A stretch of DNA of 5,173 nt from Geodermatophilaceae bacterium (lineage in GTDB: Bacteria > Actinomycetota > Actinomycetes > Mycobacteriales > Geodermatophilaceae), in NCBI GenBank assembly GCA_013814015.1, contig JACCQS010000180.1, positions 1-5,173 of the forward strand. Reading direction: 5' to 3'. Below the pieces are notes generated by a model. The model ran no database searches. It saw nothing but the letters and a program-made list of their open reading frames with translations, and was not told the DNA's origin. Below, piece after piece: positions 1 to 4,840 of this stretch (the stretch's first letter is position 1; each line of letters opens with the position of its first letter). The position numbers and the translations under genes are program-made.

Positions 1-583
1 CCACGATGAGGCTGGCGTTGGCAAGCGCGAGTGTGCCCGGATCTGTGAGGTCGTCCAACCGGGTCAGGTCGTTCAGATCGAGGCCGCCGGCAACGAATGC
101 CAGCACGACCAGAAAGACCGCGACAACGTACGAGCCGACGAACGCGAGGATGCCCAGCATTGGACGCCACCAGCGGTAGTTCACGGTCCGCATCAAGCGC
201 AGATATGGCTGCGGCTCGGCGTGCGGGACCTTCGAGAAGCTCGGCGGTCGGACTGGTCCCCACATCGGAGCCGGCGGGTACCACCCCGGGGCGTACGGCG
301 GGAGCGAACCGTCCGGATACGCCGCGTACGGCGCTGGCCCGGGGGGTGGCCAGTACGCGGGTGGATGGCCGTACCCGAGCGGCGGTCCACCACCGCTCGA
401 GGGCCCGTACCCATATGGCGGGACATGGCCTGAGCCGGCGGCGTAGCCCAAGGGTGGTTGGTTTTCGATGGGCGGTCCGTGCGGGATGTACCAGCCGAAG
501 ACCGGAGCCGGCCCAGGCGGCGGGCTCCCTGCGGCGGGCTCGGTCGGCGGGCTGGCGCCTGCTGCCTCCGGCAGGTCAGTCAT
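1..583 (-). CDS. Probable CPBP-family intramembrane protease, N-terminal part (3' end outside window)
   Basis: An open frame begins at ATG 583-581 and runs off the left edge; 194 codons are visible. Residues 1 to about 126 are a low-complexity tail, about 30% proline with many Gly, Tyr and Trp, and no signal peptide. A basic-aromatic segment follows (LRLMRTVNYRWWRP, about 128-141), then a hydrophobic helix at about 142-166 (LGILAFVGSYVVAVFLVVLAF), a polar loop and the start of a second hydrophobic stretch at about 184. The RWWRP-then-helix arrangement resembles the N-terminus of actinobacterial CPBP glutamic-type membrane proteases (Rce1-like) as I recall them. The catalytic Glu/His motifs would lie beyond the edge, so the family call is inference; another multi-helix membrane protein is possible. 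The tail should be cytoplasmic. The start lies 9 bp after the gltX stop with no clear Shine-Dalgarno sequence, suggesting co-transcription and translational coupling. Many Pro codons keep the frame open and support real coding. Confidence 0.62.
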   Translation of the reverse strand, partial: MTDLPEAAGASPPTEPAAGSPPPGPAPVFGWYIPHGPPIENQPPLGYAAGSGHVPPYGYGPSSGGGPPLGYGHPPAYWPPPGPAPYAAYPDGSLPPYAPGWYPPAPMWGPVRPPSFSKVPHAEPQPYLRLMRTVNYRWWRPMLGILAFVGSYVVAVFLVVLAFVAGGLDLNDLTRLDDLTDPGTLALANASLIV

Positions 584-592
584 CGGCTCGGG

Positions 593-2077
593 TCACCGGC
601 CGGCAGCGGCATTCAGCCGGAGCAGAGACCGCTCGCGGCCGAGAAGTTCCAGCGATTCGTACAACGGCGGGGAGACCGTACGGCCGCAGACGGCCACCCG
701 GATCGGGGCAAACGCCTTGCGCGGCTTGATGCCTAGCTCCTCGACCAACGCTGTCTTGAGCGCGACCTCGATCTCGGCCGCCGCCCAGTTCGGCAGCGTA
801 CCGAGGGCCTGCGCGGCGGCATGCAGGATCGACACCGCGGAATCGTCGAACACCTTCACGGCGCTGTCCGGCTCGACGGTGAAGTCCGGCTCTGCGGTGA
901 ACAAGAACCGCAGCAGGCCGGCAGCCTCGGACAGGACGTTCATCCGTTCCTGGACCAGGGGTGCAGCGCCACTGAGCAGTCGCAGCTGAGCCTCGGTGGC
1001 CGGATCGCTGAGCAACCCGGCGGAGACGAGATAGGGCCGCACCCGGCGCTGGAACTCCATGGGCTCGAGGGCCCGCAGGTGAACCGCATTGATCGCCTCG
1101 GCCTTGCGCAGGTCGAAACGTGCCGGATTGGGGCTGACCTTGGCGACGTCGAAGGCGGCGGCCATCTCGGCCATCGAAAAGATGTCGCGATCGTCGGCGA
1201 TCGACCAACCAAGCAGCGCAAGGTAATTGAGGAGGCCTTCGGGAAGAAAGCCGCGCTCGCGATAGACATCCAACGAGGACTGCGGATCCCGCTTCGACAT
1301 CTTCTTGCTGCCCTCCCCGGTAACGAGGGGCAGATGACCGAAGCGCGGGGGGCCGGTGCCCACACCGATAGCGGACAGCGCCTCGTACAGCGCCAGCTGG
1401 CGGGGCGTGGACGGCAGCAAGTCCTCACCGCGCAACACGTCGGTGATCTCCATCAGCGCATCGTCGACCGGGTTCACGAAGGGATAGAGGGGAATCCCGT
1501 TGGCGCGCACGATGACGAAGTCCGGCACCGCCCCCGCCGCGAACCGGATCTCTCCACGGACCAGGTCGTTCCAGACGATGTCGCGATCGGGCATCCGAAG
1601 TCGGATGACAGGTGCCCGACCTTCGTCGCGGAAGGCAGCCAGCGCCTCGGTGGACAACTCGCGGTCGAAGTTGTCGTAGCCCAATTTCGGATCCTGACCG
1701 GCCGCCCGATGTCGTGCCTCGATCTCGGTGCCGTTCGAGTACGACTCGTAGGCCGACCCCGATGCCAGCAGTCGAGCCGCGATATCGGCGTAGATGCCGT
1801 CCCGCTGGGACTGGCGGTAGGGCGCATGCGGTCCGCCGATCTCCGGCCCCTCGTCCCAGTCCAACCCGAGCCAGCGCAGGCTGTCGAGCAGATGCCGGTA
1901 GGAGCCTTCGGTGTCCCGGCTGGCGTCAGTGTCCTCGATCCGGAACACGAACGTCCCACCGTGATGCCGGGCGTGGGCCCAGTTGAACAGGGCCGTACGC
2001 ACGAGTCCGACGTGCACCAGGCCGGTAGGCGAGGGGCAGAATCTGACCCGTAATCCGCTACCATTGGGACCCGTCAT
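593..2077 (-). CDS. gltX: Glutamyl-tRNA synthetase (class I), probably non-discriminating
   Basis: The 494-residue product is normal length for bacterial GluRS, a cytoplasmic enzyme that attaches glutamate to tRNA-Glu. Visible landmarks are the N-terminal strand VRFCPSPTG (11-19), the HIGH-type ATP motif as HVGL (22-25), FRIEDTD (45-51), the tRNA acceptor-binding region with LGYDNFDR (132-139), the NDLVRG and LRGEDLLPSTPRQLAL segments (170-175 and 215-230), and the KMSKS loop as KKMSKRD (258-264). An alpha-helical anticodon-binding C-terminus ends in KPRKAFAPIRVA and SPPLYESLELLGRERS. The Cys cluster that binds zinc in E. coli GluRS is absent (AYESYSNGTE at 109-118). Many actinobacteria lack GlnRS and make Gln-tRNA through Glu-tRNA-Gln and GatCAB, so relaxed tRNA specificity is likely but is family inference. 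ATG 2077 overlaps the upstream stop as ATGA, indicating translational coupling; the local Shine-Dalgarno is weak (GAGACAGG abutting the ATG). The CPBP-like gene follows 9 bp after the TGA stop. Confidence 0.97.
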   Translation of the reverse strand: MTGPNGSGLRVRFCPSPTGLVHVGLVRTALFNWAHARHHGGTFVFRIEDTDASRDTEGSYRHLLDSLRWLGLDWDEGPEIGGPHAPYRQSQRDGIYADIAARLLASGSAYESYSNGTEIEARHRAAGQDPKLGYDNFDRELSTEALAAFRDEGRAPVIRLRMPDRDIVWNDLVRGEIRFAAGAVPDFVIVRANGIPLYPFVNPVDDALMEITDVLRGEDLLPSTPRQLALYEALSAIGVGTGPPRFGHLPLVTGEGSKKMSKRDPQSSLDVYRERGFLPEGLLNYLALLGWSIADDRDIFSMAEMAAAFDVAKVSPNPARFDLRKAEAINAVHLRALEPMEFQRRVRPYLVSAGLLSDPATEAQLRLLSGAAPLVQERMNVLSEAAGLLRFLFTAEPDFTVEPDSAVKVFDDSAVSILHAAAQALGTLPNWAAAEIEVALKTALVEELGIKPRKAFAPIRVAVCGRTVSPPLYESLELLGRERSLLRLNAAAGR

Positions 2078-2874
2078 CCTGTCTCATCGGTCGGGGCCGG
2101 GGTCGAACCATGCGGTGCGACAACGGGATTCGGCAGCGTGCCAAGATTCTCGATGATGACGTCAACGCGTTGGCCGGCGAGGATCGGCCCCACCCCGGCC
2201 GGCGTTCCGGTGAGGATCACATCTCCCGGGAGCAGGGTCATGACCTCGGAGATGAACGCGATGAGCTTCGGAATCGAATGGATCAGCTGGCTGGTCCGAC
2301 CACTCTGACGCACCTCACCGTCGACCTCACAACGCACCTCGGCATCGGTGGGATCGAAGTCCGTGTCGATCCACGGCCCGATCGGACAAAACGAGTCGAA
2401 CCCCTTGGCGCGGGTGAACTGCACGTCCTTCTTCTGCAGGTCACGAGCGGTGACGTCGTTTCCGCAGGTGTAGCCGAAAACGCTGGCCATGGCGTTGGCC
2501 TCGGTCACCCGGCGAGCGCCAACCGCCCCTATGACGACCGCAAGCTCGGCCTCGTGGTGGACGTTGCTGGACAACGTGGTCAGCCGAATGGCATCGCCCG
2601 GCCCGATCACGGAGGTCGAGGGCTTGAGGAAGATCATCGGTTCGGCCGGAATCTCGTTGCCCATCTCCGCAGCATGGTCGGCATAGTTTCGGCCCACGCC
2701 GATCACCTTGCTGGGCAGGATGGGCGAAAGCAGCCGTACGTCGCCCGGATCGAATCGCGCCCCGGTGTAGACGATGGAGCCGAATGGGTGACCGTCGATC
2801 TGCGCGAGATTGCCGTCGGACTCGACGGTGCCGAATGACATTCCCTGGGCGTGGGCGAACCGGACGATACGCAT
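2074..2874 (-). CDS. Fumarylacetoacetate hydrolase (FAH) family protein
   Basis: The product has 266 residues. After a short N-terminal domain (1 to about 52) comes the FAH catalytic fold: KVIGVGRNYADHAAEMG (56-72), PMIFLKPSTSVIGPGD (79-94), HHEAELAVVIG (106-116), GYTCGNDVTARDLQ (134-147), RAKGFDSFCPIGP (155-167) and GDVILTGTPAGVG (217-229). E108, E110 and D140 match the family's divalent-metal triad, and K157 is the conserved active-site-region Lys. Relatives cleave or decarboxylate acylpyruvates or oxaloacetate, or isomerise 2-hydroxyhepta-2,4-diene-1,7-dioate; sequence alone does not show the substrate, so a catabolic name would be over-precise. A similar gene precedes gltX in mycobacteria (Rv2993c beside Rv2992c), as I recall, so linkage to gltX is conserved without a known reason. 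ATG 2874 is chosen because MRIVRFAH aligns with family N-termini. Met12 (ATG 2841) is an alternative but would trim the first strand. There is no good Shine-Dalgarno, and TAGATT 8 bp upstream suggests a leaderless start. Its stop overlaps the gltX start. Confidence 0.93.
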   Translation of the reverse strand: MRIVRFAHAQGMSFGTVESDGNLAQIDGHPFGSIVYTGARFDPGDVRLLSPILPSKVIGVGRNYADHAAEMGNEIPAEPMIFLKPSTSVIGPGDAIRLTTLSSNVHHEAELAVVIGAVGARRVTEANAMASVFGYTCGNDVTARDLQKKDVQFTRAKGFDSFCPIGPWIDTDFDPTDAEVRCEVDGEVRQSGRTSQLIHSIPKLIAFISEVMTLLPGDVILTGTPAGVGPILAGQRVDVIIENLGTLPNPVVAPHGSTPAPTDETG

Positions 2875-2882
2875 CGCCGCCC

Positions 2883-2888
2883 AATCTA
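2883..2888 (-). promoter_or_regulatory. Candidate -10 element (TAGATT) for the FAH-gltX unit
   Basis: On the minus strand TAGATT fits the actinobacterial TANNNT -10 pattern and ends 8 nt before ATG 2874. Transcription would then begin at or within a few bases of the start codon, giving a leaderless mRNA, which is common in actinobacteria. The lack of a clear Shine-Dalgarno (GGGCGGCG lies before the ATG) agrees. I see no convincing -35 hexamer 16-19 bp upstream, and a six-base match is weak evidence on its own. Confidence 0.35.
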
Positions 2889-2928
2889 CCCAGTCTCAGC
2901 CAGCGGCCGGTTTCGCCCGTTTCCAATG

Positions 2929-2979
2929 GACTCAGGGCGTCCCTGAGTCGAATGATTCGACTCAGGGAGGCCCTGAGTC
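2929..2979. repeat. Nested palindrome cluster across the cimA stop codon
   Basis: Four copies of the 9-mer GACTCAGGG or its complement CCCTGAGTC alternate at 2929-2937, 2941-2949, 2959-2967 and 2971-2979. They form two 21-bp inverted repeats (9-bp arms, 3-bp centres CGT and AGG) whose starts are 30 bp apart. The two inner copies also build a 29-bp palindrome (2940-2968, 14-bp arms around one central base). All arms are exact. The cimA TGA (2964-2962) lies inside the central palindrome and its last codons lie in the right-hand unit. In minus-strand RNA the outer pair of hairpins and the single central hairpin exclude each other. No T-tract follows on either strand, so it is not a classical intrinsic terminator; a T-less terminator, a transcript 3'-end structure or a double protein-binding site are all possible. 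Unit centres lie about 65 and 95 bp upstream of the FAH gene start. Confidence 0.85.
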
Positions 2980-4644
2980 AGTTGGAACGGCGGGGCCGGA
3001 GCGGTGCCGGAGACCGAAGGTGAGCGCGTCCACCAGGGCGTGCCAGGAAGCCTCGATCACGTTGCCGTGCACCCCCACAGTGGTCCAGCCGCCGGCGCCG
3101 TCGGTGGTCTCTATCAGCACCCTGGTCACGGCGTCGGTGCCGTGCTTGCCCTCGAGGATTCGCACCTTGTAGTCGGCCAATTCCAGGTGGGCCAGCTGCG
3201 GGTAGGGCTGGGTGAGCGCGGACCGCAGCGCCGAGTCCAGTGCATTGACCGGGCCGTTGCCCTCCCGGGTTGCGATGATCCGCTCACCTGCCACGAATAG
3301 CTTCACCGTCGCCTCGCTGATCACCGAGCCATTCCCAGGACCCGAGCCAAGACGGTGCTCGACGATGACCCGATAGGACTCCAATTCGAAGATCGGCCCG
3401 ACATCCCCATATAATTTCGAGCCCATCTCGGCGCCCATTTCAGAGCGCAACAGCAATTCGAAGGACGCGTCGGCGGCTTCGAAGGACCAGCCTTCGGCCT
3501 CCAGCACCTTGACCCGATCCACCACCCTGCCGACCGCGTCGCCGTACCCCTCGAGATCGACCCCGAGCTCCTTGCCCTTGAGTTCGATGCTGGCTCTCCC
3601 GGCCATCTCGGTCACCAGGATGCGCATGTCGTTTCCGACGACCAGCGGGTCCAGATGGTTGTACAGCGCCGGGGACACCTTGATCGCGCTGGCGTGCAGC
3701 CCGGCCTTGTGCGCGAAGGCGGACGATCCGACATAGGGCTGGTGAGTGTTCGGCGCGATGTTGGCCAACTCGGCGATGGCATGCGAGACCCGGACGAGTT
3801 CGGTGAGGCACTCGGGCGGCACCACCGGACGATCCATCTTGGTCACCAACCCCGCGATGATCGCGAACGTGTCCGCATTGCCGGCCCGTTCGCCGTACCC
3901 GTTAGCGGTTCCCTGGACGTGAGTGACGCCGGCCTCCACCGCAGCGAGAGTGTTGGCCACTGCACACCACGTGTCGTCCTGACAGTGAATGCCCAGGCGG
4001 AAGCCGCCACGCTCTTTGACGTCGGTGACGATCCGACCAAGACCCATCGGCAGCGAACCACCGTTGGTGTCGCAGAGCACTCCGACGTCGGCGCCGCCGC
4101 GGAAGGCCGCCTCCAGCACGCGGAGGCCATAGTCCGGATCGATGGCGTACCCATCGAAGAAGTGCTCGCAGTCGAGAAAGACCCGCCGCCCCTCCCCCAC
4201 AAGGTGTTCGACGGTGTCGAAGACCATCGCCAGGTTCTCCTCGAGGGTCGTCCGCAGCGCGCGCTCCACGTGTCGTACGTCGGACTTGGCCACCAGGCAC
4301 ACGACCGGCGTGTTCGCGGCCAGCAGTGCCTGCACCTGCTTGTCAGTCCGTACGTCCACGCCAGCTTTTCGCGTGGACCCGAAGGCGACGAGTTGGGCGT
4401 GGCGCAGGTCCAGTTCGTCGTGTGCGCGGTCGAAGAACTCAGTGTCCTTGGGCATCGCACCGGGCCAGCCGCCCTCGATGAATCCCACTCCGATGTCGTC
4501 GAGCAGCCGGGCCACGGCCAGCTTGTCGTTGACCGAGTATGTGATGCCCTCCCGCTGCGCGCCGTCGCGCAATGTCGTGTCGAAGACGTGAAAGGAATCA
4601 TCGGGCAACGTCCGTGGTGGGGGCGGCGGAGATGGCGGACTCAT
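2962..4644 (-). CDS. cimA: (R)-citramalate synthase, LeuA/CimA family
   Basis: The 560-residue cytoplasmic enzyme condenses acetyl-CoA with pyruvate to citramalate, the first step of the threonine-independent isoleucine route; LeuCD and LeuB then give 2-oxobutyrate. The TIM-barrel catalytic domain (about 17-290) holds FDTTLRDGAQREG (21-33, catalytic Arg25, metal Asp26), FIEGGWPG (55-62), FLDCEHFFDGY (156-166), LCDTNGG (190-196), GIHCQDD (218-224) and GTANGYGERAGNAD (245-258). A linker with SSAFAHKAGLHASA (307-320) and MAGRASIELKGKELG (347-361) leads to the LeuA-type dimerisation/allosteric domain (about 415-545), where isoleucine feedback is usual. FIEGGWPG and NGYGERAGN favour CimA over 2-isopropylmalate synthase, though the substrate is not proven. 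An upstream in-frame GTG at 4659 lies in the ribosome binding site, so ATG 4644 (GAGGT, 8-nt spacer) is chosen. Oddities: five consecutive prolines at codons 6-10, and Gln222 where LeuA enzymes have the second metal His. The attenuator upstream and leuB before it support a role in branched-chain synthesis. Confidence 0.93.
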   Translation of the reverse strand: MSPPSPPPPPRTLPDDSFHVFDTTLRDGAQREGITYSVNDKLAVARLLDDIGVGFIEGGWPGAMPKDTEFFDRAHDELDLRHAQLVAFGSTRKAGVDVRTDKQVQALLAANTPVVCLVAKSDVRHVERALRTTLEENLAMVFDTVEHLVGEGRRVFLDCEHFFDGYAIDPDYGLRVLEAAFRGGADVGVLCDTNGGSLPMGLGRIVTDVKERGGFRLGIHCQDDTWCAVANTLAAVEAGVTHVQGTANGYGERAGNADTFAIIAGLVTKMDRPVVPPECLTELVRVSHAIAELANIAPNTHQPYVGSSAFAHKAGLHASAIKVSPALYNHLDPLVVGNDMRILVTEMAGRASIELKGKELGVDLEGYGDAVGRVVDRVKVLEAEGWSFEAADASFELLLRSEMGAEMGSKLYGDVGPIFELESYRVIVEHRLGSGPGNGSVISEATVKLFVAGERIIATREGNGPVNALDSALRSALTQPYPQLAHLELADYKVRILEGKHGTDAVTRVLIETTDGAGGWTTVGVHGNVIEASWHALVDALTFGLRHRSGPAVPTDSGPP

Positions 4645-4652
4645 GATTTTCA

Positions 4653-4657
4653 ACCTC
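4653..4657 (-). promoter_or_regulatory. Ribosome binding site deciding the cimA start
   Basis: GAGGT on the minus strand is a five-base match to the Shine-Dalgarno consensus and lies 8 nt before ATG 4644. It excludes the longer in-frame reading from GTG 4659-4657, whose first codons are this site itself. It is the clearest Shine-Dalgarno in the window and sits well downstream of the attenuator terminator, so cimA can be translated efficiently once transcription reads through. Confidence 0.8.
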
Positions 4658-4702
4658 ACGTGAGTGGCTCAGCTGTGCTGGTGGCCGGAATGCGCAAGCA
4701 AC

Positions 4703-4734
4703 AAAAAAGACCCCCCGTCGGATACGGGAGGTCT
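4703..4734 (-). terminator. Intrinsic terminator (attenuator) upstream of cimA
   Basis: Minus-strand RNA reads AGACCTCCCGT (4734-4724), loop ATCCG (4723-4719), ACGGGGGGTCT (4718-4708), with the T-run occupying 4708-4703. The stem has 11 pairs, one of them a T-G wobble and the outermost an A-T using the first T of the run. It points toward cimA and ends 58 bp before its ATG. leuB ended more than 100 bp earlier, so this is a leader terminator rather than an ordinary 3'-end terminator. Together with the branched-chain leader peptide just before it, it is read as an attenuator that stops transcription when Leu, Val and Ile are plentiful. Confidence 0.9.
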
Positions 4735-4765
4735 GCGCGCAGGCCGGGACGGCGGGCGCGCTAAC
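4731..4765 (-). promoter_or_regulatory. Candidate antiterminator hairpin of the cimA leader
   Basis: GCGCGC (4761-4756) pairs with GCGCGC (4740-4735). The space between holds an inner stem GCCG/CGGC with a TCC loop. Outward, past one A-A mismatch, T4763-G4733 (wobble), T4764-A4732 and G4765-C4731 extend the stem into the base of the terminator's 5' arm, so the full hairpin and the full terminator compete for 4731-4734. The 5' arm includes part of the last sense codon and the stop codon of the leader peptide. A ribosome that reaches the stop would cover it, while one stalled on the Leu/Val codons would leave it free. This fits classical attenuation. The overlap is short, so the folding needs calculation. 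Confidence 0.55.
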
Positions 4766-4790
4766 TGATAATGACCAGCAAGCTTGACAT
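4761..4790 (-). CDS. Branched-chain leader peptide MSSLLVIIS (attenuation control peptide)
   Basis: A nine-codon frame, ATG 4790 to TAG 4763-4761, reads Met-Ser-Ser-Leu-Leu-Val-Ile-Ile-Ser. Codons 4-8 (TTG CTG GTC ATT ATC) are five consecutive branched-chain codons covering all three amino acids. Such a run, followed at once by a GC hairpin and a strong terminator and placed before a gene of isoleucine synthesis, is the hallmark of a leader peptide that senses charged tRNA through ribosome stalling. The peptide itself is not expected to have a function. GTG 4793 directly before the ATG is an alternative start that adds one residue. No clear Shine-Dalgarno is visible. A leaderless start is possible, or weak initiation on RNA reading in from leuB. 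TACTTC at 4802-4797 is only a poor -10 candidate. Confidence 0.82.
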   Translation of the reverse strand: MSSLLVIIS

Positions 4791-4801
4791 CACTGAGAAG
4801 T

Positions 4802-4838
4802 AAACCAGGTGCGGGAAACTCCCGTAAAGGCCTGGTTT
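4802..4838 (-). other. Hairpin between the leuB stop and the cimA leader peptide
   Basis: An 8-bp outer stem (AAACCAGG, 4838-4831, with CCTGGTTT, 4809-4802) encloses an inner stem CGGGA/TCCCG (4824-4820 and 4816-4812) around a 3-nt loop, with unpaired bases between the two stems. It starts 2 nt after the leuB TAG. On the minus strand it is followed by ACTTCT and on the plus strand by a single extra T, so it is at best a weak terminator. It could cap the leuB transcript 3' end or form the first structure of the attenuator leader. TACGGGAG within it (4826-4819) is fully complementary to CTCCCGTA in the terminator 5' arm and loop (4730-4723). Confidence 0.6.
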
Positions 4839-4840
4839 TG

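Noticed and set aside
97..729. Plus-strand frames over the first 730 bp (210, 70, 92 and 173 codons)
   Set aside because: They are shadows of the Pro-rich minus-strand gene and the gltX 3' end; their Arg-rich content is the antisense of Pro/Gly-rich coding.
821..2053. 410-codon plus-strand open frame opposite gltX
   Set aside because: Antisense shadow of a confidently identified gltX; long antisense frames are expected in GC-rich coding DNA, and its translation shows no recognisable domain.
2110..2838. 242-codon plus-strand open frame opposite the FAH-family gene
   Set aside because: Antisense shadow; low-complexity charged translation without family motifs.
4655..4664. Perfect 10-bp palindrome CTCACGTGAG overlapping the cimA ribosome binding site
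   Set aside because: Too short to form a stable hairpin with a viable loop, and a 10-bp palindrome with a CACGTG core can arise by chance; no second copy was seen nearby to support an operator.
3655..4764. 369-codon plus-strand open frame opposite cimA and its leader
   Set aside because: Antisense shadow of cimA that also runs through the attenuator terminator; no recognisable motifs.
4645..4840. T-box riboswitch as an alternative to peptide attenuation
   Set aside because: No T-box core sequence (GGTGG...ACCGCG type) is seen and the region is short, while a branched-chain leader ORF followed by a terminator is present.
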